In this document: positions 1 through 8,161 of the stretch, one piece after another
How the letters are laid out: every line of letters starts with the position of its first letter
Position numbering within the stretch: the stretch's first letter is position 1
Assembly (NCBI RefSeq): GCF_024380015.1
Contig: NZ_CP101510.1
Coordinates: 30,289-94,288 of the forward strand
Origin: Photobacterium atrarenae
Lineage (GTDB): Bacteria; Pseudomonadota; Gammaproteobacteria; Enterobacterales; Vibrionaceae
Length of the DNA stretch: 64,000 bases
Reading direction: 5' to 3'
The notes under the pieces: model-generated
Told to the model about the DNA's origin: nothing
What the model saw: only the letters and a program-made list of their open reading frames with translations
Databases searched by the model: none
Position numbers and translations under genes: made by a program

Positions 1-762
1 CCGGAAGCGATCGGCAATCCTGAGGCTTTCTGTAAAATTGGTTTCATCAATCAGCACGATAAACTCGTCACCCGCCAGTCGCCCGATGATATCACTTTTT
101 CGGGTATAGCTCTGAAGTGTTGTTGCGATAGTGCTCAGAATGTGGTCGCCCTTTTGATGGCCATGTTGATCATTGATGGTTTTGAAAGCGTCGACATCAA
201 TGATAGCCAGAGAGTACCCTGCACCACGGGAAAGCCCGAGTGGGAGCTTGTGATCCATCTGAACGAAAAAACCACGACGGTTATACAGGGCTGTAAGGTC
301 ATCCTGGTGAGCTTGTAGCCTGTATTCTTCATTTTCCCGCTGTAGTTGTTGCTCCTGACGTTTATAGTCTGTAATGTCATACGCGATCCCCTGAAACTGG
401 TTCGCCTTAAAACAGAGACTACCCTTACAGTGAAGCCAGACCGAATTGCCGTTTGGAGCACGGAACTCGATAGTCCCGTTCAACTGGGTCTGGTTCTTTG
501 CTTTCATTACCTGAATGTGACGCTTCATTTCGTCAGTATTGGCTGGTGTTAGATGTACCTCTTTATTCCCTGAAAGTAAACTTTGTCGGCTGATATCATG
601 GCGAGTACTGGATTGAGCCCTGATCCTCAGCACAAAGTATTTGAAATCGAATACACCGACCCCATCAATCATCCCACTATTGGTCAGGGTTTGAATGGCG
701 CTGTCCTGCTGCTTTTTCTCAAGAGGATCCATCTCAGGAGGTTGAATGAGGTAAGACTTCAT
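1..762 (-). CDS. PAS-GGDEF diguanylate cyclase, C-terminus outside window
   Basis: The minus strand is open from an ATG at 762 to base 1 (254 codons) and runs off the left edge. The middle of the frame looks like a PAS domain (segment around GTIEFRAPNGNSVWLHC, followed by the typical GIAYDITDYK exit). It is followed by a GGDEF domain with DDLTALYNRRGF, the metal-site region IIDVDAFKTINDQHGH and the signature RLAGDEF. The first signature Gly is Ala (AGDEF), a variant found in active cyclases. Expected role: making c-di-GMP from two GTP at or near the membrane. No strong Shine-Dalgarno precedes the ATG, so the start could be the next ATG at codon 11. It is the first of three c-di-GMP genes in a row on this strand. 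Confidence 0.85.
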   Translation of the reverse strand, partial: MKSYLIQPPEMDPLEKKQQDSAIQTLTNSGMIDGVGVFDFKYFVLRIRAQSSTRHDISRQSLLSGNKEVHLTPANTDEMKRHIQVMKAKNQTQLNGTIEFRAPNGNSVWLHCKGSLCFKANQFQGIAYDITDYKRQEQQLQRENEEYRLQAHQDDLTALYNRRGFFVQMDHKLPLGLSRGAGYSLAIIDVDAFKTINDQHGHQKGDHILSTIATTLQSYTRKSDIIGRLAGDEFIVLIDETNFTESLRIADRFR

Positions 763-932
763 TTTCAGTAAAAAACCGGCCTGATTGTGTATTAATTTGC
801 TCGGGCGTCCATATTTCTGGTTAGGACATCAGTTTTGAATTCCACACCATTATAGTTAGATTGAAATTGGTTACAATAAACACGAATGTTTAATGCGGGA
901 TTAACAAAAAGTTGTATGCAACTTAAGGCATC

Positions 933-2843
933 CTACCTGTAAAATGTATTGATATCACTGCGCTGCTGAGCATCTCGACTTATCATCTTACCAACTTCGG
1001 TTGCCTCGACTGGTTTGCTGAATAGGTACCCTTGTCCGTACTGACAGCCGGCATCCCGCATGAGCTCATATTGCGCCTCTGTTTCAATTCCTTCGGTCAC
1101 AACCTTCAAGCCCAAATCCTGTGACAGGGTCAGAATGGCCTTCAGGACACTCATTTTTTTGCTCGTGGGCGTCAGCTGCTGAATAAAGACTTTGTCGATT
1201 TTCAGCTTTTGGAATGGCATCAGGGTCAATTGACTCAACGAGGAGTAACCCGTCCCAAAATCATCCAGTGCTAGCTCGACGCCAAGCGCATGTAAGTTTT
1301 GCAATCTCTGCAGTGAATTCTCAACTGCCTGCATGGTGGTATCTTCGGTGATCTCCAGAATCAGTTTATTTGCCGGTAGTCCTGTTTGCACCAGCACGTT
1401 GCTCACCATGGTTTCCAGGTTGTAGCGGGTATGCATGGCTGGCGAAATATTGACGGAAATCTGAATCTCGGTCAGGCCAGTGCGGCGCCAGGCCATGGTT
1501 TGCCTGCAGGCGGTCTGCAGCACCCACTCGTTGAGCCGCTCTGCCTGGCCGGAATTCTCGGCGATGGTAACAATATCCGGTGGCGGGATTGCACCATAGA
1601 CATCATGTTGCCATCGTAGTAGGGCTTCGACTAGTATGACACGCCTGTCTTGCAAGCAGACAATCGGCTGATAAGCGAGTGTCATCTGATTGTCTGCCAG
1701 CGCTTGGTGCAGGTCGTTGGTGAGTATCCGGAACCGTTCTGCCTTGTCGTTCATCGACTGGTGAAACATCTGGTAGGTGTTCCTGCCGCGGGACTTGGCC
1801 TGATACATGGCTGTATCGGCATGTTTGGTAAGTGTGTTGGGATCCTGGCCATGATCAGGATAGATACTGAGTCCGATACTCATACTCGGGAAGAGTTGAT
1901 GCCCCTGAATCTTGATGCCGTGGCTGACTTGCTCGCAGATTCGTTGTGACAGCTCAAGGCCAGTCTGAGAGCTTTGTATATCGTGTTGAATAATGCCGAA
2001 CTCATCGCCCCCCAGGCGGGCCAGTACCATTTTAGAGGGGAGCATCTGTTGCAACTGCCTGGCAAGCTCCCGGAGCAATGTATCACCGATCGGGTGCCCC
2101 AGCGCATCGTTGACATCTTTAAAGTTATCCAGGTCAAGGATATACACCGCATAGCGGGTTTTCTTGCGCCGGGCCCGGTGTGTGGCTTCTGCCAGCGCGT
2201 TTTGAAAAGCATAGCGATTGGCAAGGCCTGTCAGGCTGTCCCGCCGGGCCTGTCTTTTGTTCTCGGCATTGGCGCGATACAGCAGGAAAATGAGGATCCC
2301 GCCGCTCAGCAGCAGCCCCATCAGGTAAAAATTGGACTCATACTGCAGCAGCGAGAGGCGCTGGAGTGAGCCCCAGGCCCGATCGCCGGAAAAACTTTTG
2401 ACGTTGAAGGTCCGGACCCGGGCATACAATCGTTCCAGCTCTTCGAGGGTGGCGTTCATCACCGCCTCAGATCTGCTGTTCTGGGCCAGTAGCGGCTCAA
2501 TCCGGGATAAAAACTGCTTGAGATCGCCCAGCAGCAGCAGGGCATCCGGCTGACTGCGAAATGGCCGGGTCTCCTCGCCGGTGGAAAGGACGTCAAGGCG
2601 ACTCCAGAGAATGTCAAAGCGTAACCAGAGCTCGTCATCGTCGATGTTATTCAGCGTGGCGCGCCGGAGTGCCTGCATAAATTTAAGCGTCTCGATCTCA
2701 AGCTCAGATGAGGCCCAGCCAACGCTCTTGAGCGAAACGGAAATCAGGCTGGTGACTTGATGATGGCGCTTGGCACTGATGGTCGAGATGGCCGCAAACA
2801 CGAGAACGACCACCGCGGCAATGGGCAGTTTGAAGCGGTTCAT
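933..2843 (-). CDS. Membrane GGDEF-EAL c-di-GMP protein
   Basis: A 636-residue protein. An N-terminal membrane segment (about residues 5-24) and a second near 172-190 enclose a roughly 145-residue periplasmic region, followed by GGDEF (signature LGGDEF, about 280) and EAL (VEALLRW, about 415; LDDFGTGYSS; VVTEGIE). Both catalytic signatures look intact, so it could make or break c-di-GMP; which activity dominates cannot be read from sequence. Its ATG overlaps the stop of the upstream periplasmic protein gene by four bases (ATGA), so the two are translationally coupled. This suggests that the periplasmic protein feeds a signal to the sensor region. Confidence 0.9.
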   Translation of the reverse strand: MNRFKLPIAAVVVLVFAAISTISAKRHHQVTSLISVSLKSVGWASSELEIETLKFMQALRRATLNNIDDDELWLRFDILWSRLDVLSTGEETRPFRSQPDALLLLGDLKQFLSRIEPLLAQNSRSEAVMNATLEELERLYARVRTFNVKSFSGDRAWGSLQRLSLLQYESNFYLMGLLLSGGILIFLLYRANAENKRQARRDSLTGLANRYAFQNALAEATHRARRKKTRYAVYILDLDNFKDVNDALGHPIGDTLLRELARQLQQMLPSKMVLARLGGDEFGIIQHDIQSSQTGLELSQRICEQVSHGIKIQGHQLFPSMSIGLSIYPDHGQDPNTLTKHADTAMYQAKSRGRNTYQMFHQSMNDKAERFRILTNDLHQALADNQMTLAYQPIVCLQDRRVILVEALLRWQHDVYGAIPPPDIVTIAENSGQAERLNEWVLQTACRQTMAWRRTGLTEIQISVNISPAMHTRYNLETMVSNVLVQTGLPANKLILEITEDTTMQAVENSLQRLQNLHALGVELALDDFGTGYSSLSQLTLMPFQKLKIDKVFIQQLTPTSKKMSVLKAILTLSQDLGLKVVTEGIETEAQYELMRDAGCQYGQGYLFSKPVEATEVGKMISRDAQQRSDINTFYR

Positions 2844-3343
2844 GGCTTGACTTCCAGCGCACTCAGTTGCCAGACCATCCCTTCATAATGATTTGGGGCG
2901 TCGAGTTCCGGGTATTCAGAAATCGGGTAGATGATCCAGAGCGGCCCTTTGTCGCGCACCCGCATCAGGGTTCCGTTGTCTTTCATCGCCAGCAGGATCG
3001 GATAGGACTGGATAATATCCATCTTGATGTCGCTCTGGTAGGCATTGAGTGCCAGCGCTGTCACATGTTGTCCAAAGGCGCCGAGAGACTGGAGCAGATC
3101 CCGGAGCAGGACGCCTTCATAGGTATGGGGCTTTTCCGTCCAGGGCGTTTGCGTTGTCAGAGTGTGCTGCGGCAGCTGTGCCAACATCTGGCGATCAAAC
3201 CGGGCGCTGTGGCCGGTATTGGTTTGGCTGATGTTGCCGCTGATAGTTAGAATCACCTTCCCCTGGGGAAGAGGAAGGCTTGCGGCATAGCTGACTGTAG
3301 AAAACAGCCAACCCAGGCAGAATAAGAGGATGTTGCCCCGCAT
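2840..3343 (-). CDS. Secreted molybdopterin-binding-domain-like partner protein
   Basis: A 167-residue protein with a clear Sec signal peptide (MRGNILLFCLGWLFSTVSYA, cleavage near residue 20). The rest resembles the oxidoreductase molybdopterin-binding fold: a YEGVLLRDLL segment, a long middle with ALNAYQSDIKM, and a closing KGPLWIIYPISEYPEL stretch. I see no cofactor-binding cysteine, so it is more likely a ligand-binding partner than an enzyme. Small proteins of this sort often sit beside GGDEF/EAL genes in marine bacteria. The four-base overlap with the next gene supports a shared job as a periplasmic input module. Function is inferred from context. Confidence 0.75.
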   Translation of the reverse strand: MRGNILLFCLGWLFSTVSYAASLPLPQGKVILTISGNISQTNTGHSARFDRQMLAQLPQHTLTTQTPWTEKPHTYEGVLLRDLLQSLGAFGQHVTALALNAYQSDIKMDIIQSYPILLAMKDNGTLMRVRDKGPLWIIYPISEYPELDAPNHYEGMVWQLSALEVKP

Positions 3344-3663
3344 AACAAATGATTCCGTGTATGATCGAGATGAACTGTCAAAGCGGCAAATAAAGACTGG
3401 CTATTGAGCAGTGTCTTACTTTTTAAAAATCAGCAGTATACTTTCTAGGAATTGTTTTTTTTGTGATTTTCCTCCCAGTTTACATGTGAACTTTTTGTGA
3501 CAAAATAATGATATCTCGTAACGACAGGCGTGTGTTTTACTGGTCTATCACTGCCGCGTGATAAAAACAGGGAGCAGTCAGGATCATTTTGCTGCGTGGG
3601 GGAAACCGCGGTAGCGCGGTTCTGGGAGAGCTCGGGTTGCAAGCCGTCGAGCCTCTGGCCGGC

Positions 3664-4650
3664 TCAGCTCTGCGTGTCCGTCGGTAATATGGCATACCTG
3701 TTCTTGCCGCTTGCTTTAGCGCCATCAAGTGCCCGTGAAGCCTGCGTAACCACTCCTTCAGATAGCTGGCTGAGTAAGGCAGAGTTCACATTGGATGGTG
3801 CGGTGAACGAGGATAGCCCGACACTGACCGTAATGCCTCGCTGGCCGAGCAACTGTTCAATGCTTGTCCGGTAACGCTCGCCGGCAATTTTGCTCTCCCG
3901 GAGACTGGCCTGACACATCAGGATGATAAACTCATCACCGGCCAGGCGGGCGACGGTATCGCTGTGTCTGGCTACGCTAAGCAGTGTTTTGCTCACCGAG
4001 TACAGCATCTGATCGCCGGCCTGAAACCCCTGGTTGCGATTAAAAGTTTTAAAGTTGTCGACGTTGATAACTGCGACTGAAAAAGGGGTTTGGTAACGAA
4101 TACTTCTGGCAAGCTCTTTCTCCAGCAGCTCACTGAATGCCCGGCGGTTATAGAGCGAGGTTAACGGGTCGCGCAATGCAAGCTGCTCAAGTTCGAGGTT
4201 CTTCCGTCGCAGTGCTTCTTCGGTTTGCTTCAGTGCTGTGACGTCGTTGTGCGCGCCGAGCATGCGAACCGGTTTTCCTGACGAATCGCGGATCGCGATG
4301 CCGCGACAGCGGACCCAGACGGTTGAACCGTTCTTGTGCCGGTAGCGGACCACCTGATCATAGGGGTGCAGGGGATCCTGACAATGTTGTTTAAAATTAT
4401 TGAGCGCCACCTGGAGATCTTCCGGGAAGATTAATTCCTGCCATTCGGCGGCCAAATGCTGTTTTTCAGTCGGGTCATAACCCAGTAGCGTCCAGAATTT
4501 CGGGCTCATCCATTCATGAGTCGGATTTTCCAGATCCCAGTACCACAGACCGTCGAGCGAGCCTGCCTGGAGAAACTCGAAAATTTCAGATTCTTGATTG
4601 AGTAACGTGTATAGCTCTGTTTTCAGGTAATGCGCGTTGTCCTGACTCAT
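3664..4650 (-). CDS. PAS-GGDEF diguanylate cyclase
   Basis: A 328-residue soluble protein with no membrane segment. A PAS domain covers about residues 25-145 (GLWYWDLENPTHEWMSPKFW, RCRGIAIRDSSGKPVRMLGAHNDVT). A GGDEF domain covers about 165-325 (DPLTSLYNRRAF, VINVDNFKTFNRNQGF, RLAGDEF). The signature is AGDEF, as in the first gene of the window. A GGAG Shine-Dalgarno lies about nine bases before the ATG at 4650. Expected role: cytoplasmic c-di-GMP synthesis controlled by a PAS-bound signal. The ligand is unknown. Confidence 0.88.
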   Translation of the reverse strand: MSQDNAHYLKTELYTLLNQESEIFEFLQAGSLDGLWYWDLENPTHEWMSPKFWTLLGYDPTEKQHLAAEWQELIFPEDLQVALNNFKQHCQDPLHPYDQVVRYRHKNGSTVWVRCRGIAIRDSSGKPVRMLGAHNDVTALKQTEEALRRKNLELEQLALRDPLTSLYNRRAFSELLEKELARSIRYQTPFSVAVINVDNFKTFNRNQGFQAGDQMLYSVSKTLLSVARHSDTVARLAGDEFIILMCQASLRESKIAGERYRTSIEQLLGQRGITVSVGLSSFTAPSNVNSALLSQLSEGVVTQASRALDGAKASGKNRYAILPTDTQS

Positions 4651-5131
4651 GGGTATGACTCCGTGATTATTCTGATCTGGCGCCTGTGGTCATCGACGAT
4701 TGGCGTGGTGCCCGTACGAGTCATCATGTCCATTCCAGGTAAGACCTGATCACCTCAAGTGCAGCAAAGCCCTTTGCCTTCGATAAATATAGCTGTTTTT
4801 CTTGTCATAAGTATCCGCTTTTTCAGGTACCACTCTAATGCACTATAACTTTAAATTTTAGGAACAATAAAACTCATACCTCACCATTCAATCCGCCCCA
4901 TCACACCCAAACAATACCAGCTTTCCAGAACATTGAGCATGAATCGTCTCATCACACGGTACAGATGTCCCCGGCTCTGAACCAGCACTGCCGCCCACGT
5001 TGCCTCCCCCCACCCAAGCAATCGTGGTCCGCGCATAAGGCCTGAACCATCAATGAGTGACCCTGTCACACGATCACGCCGTTGTATTCAAGGGGAGCAT
5101 CACCAGCAATTGCGGCAATCACCAGTTGCCA
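4651..5131. other. Gene-free stretch upstream of rep
   Basis: About 480 bases between the divergent cyclase gene and the rep operator. A weak 62-codon minus-strand frame (4881-5069) has no Shine-Dalgarno and no recognisable domain and is not called. I see no hairpin terminator or other clear structure here. Confidence 0.5.
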
Positions 5132-5171
5132 ACACCACAATTCTGTTATTTAATGCCAGAATTGTGTTATC
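5132..5171 (+). promoter_or_regulatory. Two iterons overlapping the rep start region
   Basis: Two direct copies of the origin iteron lie 21 bases apart: acaccacaattctgttat at 5132-5149 and atgccagaattgtgttatc at 5153-5171. The second covers an in-frame ATG of rep at 5153. Iteron copies in the promoter/start region of an initiator gene are the usual arrangement for autorepression by Rep. Regulation is inferred from this position. Confidence 0.75.
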
Positions 5172-5185
5172 GATGGAAACCTGCC

Positions 5186-6265
5186 GTGAATTCAGAAGCC
5201 TATTACCCGGCGATTGGCCCGGCCCTGCCCAAGCACATCAAGAAAGGCCATCAGCTGATCTTCAGCCGCCAGGATCTCTCCGCCCGCGAGGCCGATCTGT
5301 TCGCCCTGATGATGGCCCACATGAAAGAGCCAGACTGGCATCACAACACCCCGGTGTACCGGTTTTCCTGCAGCCAGCTGTCGGAATGGCTCGAGATAGA
5401 CTCGCGCCACGTCGCCTCGGTCCTCAGCCCGGTTGCCGAGCGACTTTCGATGCGCCAGGTCGGCCTGCGTGCCCTCTCCGACAAGGGCGAAGAAGAATTC
5501 GACTACATCCCGTTTTTCAAACGCCTGGCCTACAAAGACGGTCACCTGGTGATGATCCCCAACGACGAACTGCGCACCGAGTACATCGAATACAACCAGG
5601 GCTTTGCCCTGATCAACACCCGGCATTTCTTCCACCTCAAGAAAGAGTATTCCAAGCGCCTGTACGAGCTGCTGAGCCGGTTTAAAACCGACGGCACCGC
5701 AATGAAGTCGCAGAACATCGATGATCTCAAAGGCCTGTTCGGCCTGCTCGATGAAAAAGGCCGGCTCAAAGCGGACAAAAGTTCATTCAAAAACAACAGT
5801 GTATTCATGAAACGTTGCATCCGTGACAGCATCGAGGAGATCGCCACCAACCCGCAAACCCGCAAGGAGCTGTTGTTCCTCACCAGCGACAAAGGCGAGA
5901 AAGGCTACCGGCTGATCAAACGCGGACGCAAAATTGTCGGTATCGAGTTTCTCTACCGCTGGCTGGAATCCGCCACCGTCCAGGAGCTCAACGATCAGGA
6001 TGCCAAGGAGACCATCCGCAAGCTGGAGCTTAAGCGGCTGCAAAGCGGAGAAAAGCTGACCGTGGCCGAACTGCGCCGGCTAGCCGACGCCTACCGCGCT
6101 GTCGAGCACTTCGAAACCGCCGATGAAATCGAGCAGAGCATTGCCTGCCGGGAGCAGGAAGCAGCCCGGAGCCAGGCGCAGGAAAACGCGCAGGATGAGG
6201 ATTTTGAAGCCATGCTGGCCCGCCTTGAAACCCTTAAAGACATGAGCGAGCACCCGCAATATTGA
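5186..6265 (+). CDS. Rep_3-type replication initiator
   Basis: An iteron-binding plasmid initiator of the Rep_3 (RepB/RepA) superfamily. The frame is open from 5057, with ATGs at 5057 and 5153 and a GTG at 5186. I prefer the GTG (359 residues, starting VNSEAYYPAIGPALPKHIKKG) because the ATG at 5153 lies inside an iteron and GGA sits eight bases before the GTG. Two winged-helix regions are apparent: LSAREADLFALMMAH with the SQLSEWLEID helix, and INTRHFFHLKKEYSKRLYELLSRF. The basic C-terminal region ends near GIEFLYRW, followed by a charged tail. The stop codon overlaps a reverse-oriented iteron. Start choice is uncertain; the family assignment is firm. Confidence 0.88.
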   Translation: MNSEAYYPAIGPALPKHIKKGHQLIFSRQDLSAREADLFALMMAHMKEPDWHHNTPVYRFSCSQLSEWLEIDSRHVASVLSPVAERLSMRQVGLRALSDKGEEEFDYIPFFKRLAYKDGHLVMIPNDELRTEYIEYNQGFALINTRHFFHLKKEYSKRLYELLSRFKTDGTAMKSQNIDDLKGLFGLLDEKGRLKADKSSFKNNSVFMKRCIRDSIEEIATNPQTRKELLFLTSDKGEKGYRLIKRGRKIVGIEFLYRWLESATVQELNDQDAKETIRKLELKRLQSGEKLTVAELRRLADAYRAVEHFETADEIEQSIACREQEAARSQAQENAQDEDFEAMLARLETLKDMSEHPQY

Positions 6266-6393
6266 TCACATTTCTGGCGTCAGCGCGATTTGACGCCAGA
6301 ATTGTGTTATTTATACCCGCCTTCCCCGGATCTCAAGTGGTAGAAAGACTCACATCCCGCGATTCCACCGAATAAATAACATATTTATGGTGT
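6263..6393. repeat. Outlying iterons in both orientations after rep
   Basis: Three iteron copies lie between rep and the main array. One on the minus strand (6263-6280) includes the rep stop codon. One on the plus strand starts at 6291 and, with the first, forms the inverted repeat tctggcgtca/tgacgccaga. One on the minus strand lies at 6376-6393. Inverted copies next to a direct array could serve in initiator-mediated pairing (handcuffing), which is inference. Confidence 0.7.
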
Positions 6394-6405
6394 TACACAG
6401 GACCG

Positions 6406-6553
6406 ACACCATAAATGTGTTATCAATACACCACAATTGTGTTATCTATACACCATAAAAAGGATCAATAACACCAGAAATAAGATCAACAACGCCATAA
6501 ATGTGATCAAACAAGCCAGAAAAGTGTTATCTATACGCCATAAATGTGATCAG
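6406..6553 (+). repeat. Main origin array of seven phased iterons
   Basis: Seven direct repeats start at 6406, 6428, 6450, 6471, 6492, 6513 and 6535. Spacing is 21 or 22 bases, two helical turns, so all face the same side of the DNA. The consensus is close to acaccataaatgtgttatc. The first two end in gttatc. The third, fourth, fifth and seventh instead carry GATC near the end (ggatca, agatca, tgatca), and the sixth again ends in gttatc. GATC makes those copies potential Dam methylation sites. Confidence 0.88.
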
Positions 6554-6589
6554 TAAGGCTTTTTTTCTTTTTAAAAATCAGACAGTTAC

Positions 6590-6666
6590 AACGCCTATAG
6601 ATCTTATAGATCTAATAGTGTTTATAGTAATAATAGAAATATAGATCTTATAGTCACTGTGGATAA
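6590..6666 (+). other. Replication origin: AT-rich GATC region and DnaA box
   Basis: Directly after the iterons is a very AT-rich stretch with three AGATCT sites (around 6600, 6609 and 6644), followed by a perfect DnaA box in reverse orientation (tgtggataa, 6658-6666). Iterons, GATC-rich melting region and DnaA box together match the P1-style origin layout. This is the likely site of strand opening. Confidence 0.8.
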
Positions 6667-6899
6667 GTGGAAAATCTTCGATTTACACACTTCCCCACAG
6701 CCAAGGTAAAAATCAGTTCTCTCTTTCTTTCTCAGAAGCTTAAGGTACCCCCCGCAAAAATCCCCTGCCAAGCCCGGATCCATCGCTCACAACGCGTTAC
6801 AGCGGCTCTGAGCACGGTAAACCTGCGTGTTCCCCGAAGCACTGCCGAGATAAAAATTAAAGGCAGATCAAGCTGATATTCATTTACTTTTTTTCATAC

Positions 6900-6935
6900 A
6901 TGCAGCATTATAGCGTTAAAGCTAAAATGCTGCAT
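6900..6935. promoter_or_regulatory. 36-bp palindrome, parA autoregulatory operator
   Basis: The arms ATGCAGCATT (6900-6909) and AATGCTGCAT (6926-6935) are perfect inverted repeats, with inner arms tagc/gcta, centred near 6917. It lies just before the parA Shine-Dalgarno (AGGA at 6941). P1 ParA has an N-terminal helix-turn-helix that binds an inverted repeat at its own promoter. This site has the right position and form. Confidence 0.82.
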
Positions 6936-6953
6936 ATTAAAGGAAGCCACCGA

Positions 6954-8153
6954 ATGTATGATCCCAAACAGTTGATTTCCCGGGTTGCCGAACGCTCCGA
7001 ACGGATGCTGGCCTCGCTGACGACTCAGATCCATGAGCAAAAAGCCGAGCTGGCGCTGGACACCTATTACCAGGTGTACTCAAAAGCAGCCGTGGCCAAG
7101 TTGCCGAAACTGAGCAAGGCGATCGTGGATAAAACCGTTGGGGAAATGGAGGCGCGCGGCTACTGCTTTGAAAAGCGCAAAGCCGGCACCTCGGAAAAAT
7201 ACGCGATGTCGATCCAGAATATTATCGATATTTACCAGCACCGGGACGTGCCGAAATACCGCCGGCGTCATCCGCAGGCATTCACCCTGTTTGTCGGCAA
7301 CCTTAAAGGCGGGGTCTCGAAAACCGTCAGCACCGTGTCGCTGGCCCACGGGCTGCGCACCCATCCGCATTTGCTACAGGAAGATCTGCGGATCCTGGTG
7401 ATTGATCTGGATCCTCAGTCGTCGGCAACCATGTTCCTTAACCATACCCAGGCGGTCGGCTCGGTTGAGACCACGGCCGCCCAGGCGATGTTGCAGGATA
7501 TTAGCCGTGAGGAACTGCTTGATGAGTTCGTGATCAGCTCCGGGGTGCCGGGTGTCGACGTGATCCCGGCCTCGATTGAAGATGCTTTTATCGCCTCACG
7601 CTGGGAAGAGCTGTGCGCCGAGCACCTGCCGGAGCGCAATGTGCACACCGTGCTGCGCGACAATGTGATCGACAAACTCCAGGGCGACTATGACTTTATT
7701 TTCGTAGACAGCGGCCCGCACCTTGATGCCTTCCTGACCAACGCCTTGGCATCGTCCGATCTGCTGATGACCCCGATCCCGCCGGCTCAGGTCGATTTTC
7801 ACTCGACGCTGAAATATCTCAACCGCCTGCCGGAGCTGATGAGCATGATCAGCCACTCTGGTGCCGAGCTGCGGGTGCAGGGCAATATCGGGTTTATGTC
7901 GAAGTTGGCCAACAAGGCCGACCACAAGCTGTGCCACAGCCTGGCTAAGGAGATCTTCGGCGGTGATATGCTCGATGTCGCCCTGCCCCGCCTCGATGGT
8001 TTCGAGCGCTGCGGCGAGTCGTTCGACACCGTGATCTCCGCCAACCCGGCCACTTATGTCGGCAGCAGCGAAGCGCTGAAAAATGCCCGCGTCGCTGCGG
8101 AAGATTTTGCTAAGGCGGTATTTGATCGCATTGAATTTATTCGTGCCAACTGA
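6954..8153 (+). CDS. parA: P1-type ParA partition ATPase
   Basis: 399 residues from the ATG at 6954 (MYDPKQLISRV), which has AGGAAG about nine bases upstream. An earlier in-frame ATG at 6900 lies inside the operator and is rejected. An N-terminal extension of about 100 residues carries a putative DNA-binding helix-turn-helix, as in P1 ParA (398 residues). The deviant Walker A box KGGVSKT follows in VGNLKGGVSKTVSTVSL, then Walker A' (LRILVIDLDPQSSATMFL) and Walker B (YDFIFVDSGPHLDAFL). Role: ATP-driven positioning of plasmid copies together with ParB on parS, plus autorepression. parB follows after 8 bases. Confidence 0.95.
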   Translation: MYDPKQLISRVAERSERMLASLTTQIHEQKAELALDTYYQVYSKAAVAKLPKLSKAIVDKTVGEMEARGYCFEKRKAGTSEKYAMSIQNIIDIYQHRDVPKYRRRHPQAFTLFVGNLKGGVSKTVSTVSLAHGLRTHPHLLQEDLRILVIDLDPQSSATMFLNHTQAVGSVETTAAQAMLQDISREELLDEFVISSGVPGVDVIPASIEDAFIASRWEELCAEHLPERNVHTVLRDNVIDKLQGDYDFIFVDSGPHLDAFLTNALASSDLLMTPIPPAQVDFHSTLKYLNRLPELMSMISHSGAELRVQGNIGFMSKLANKADHKLCHSLAKEIFGGDMLDVALPRLDGFERCGESFDTVISANPATYVGSSEALKNARVAAEDFAKAVFDRIEFIRAN

Positions 8154-8161
8154 GGTTCACC

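Noticed and set aside
135..461. A 108-codon minus-strand frame at the left edge
   Set aside because: It overlaps the true PAS-GGDEF frame in another phase. The GGDEF reading runs through 1-762.
4881..5069. 62-codon minus-strand frame upstream of rep
   Set aside because: No Shine-Dalgarno, no domain and atypical composition. Not supported.
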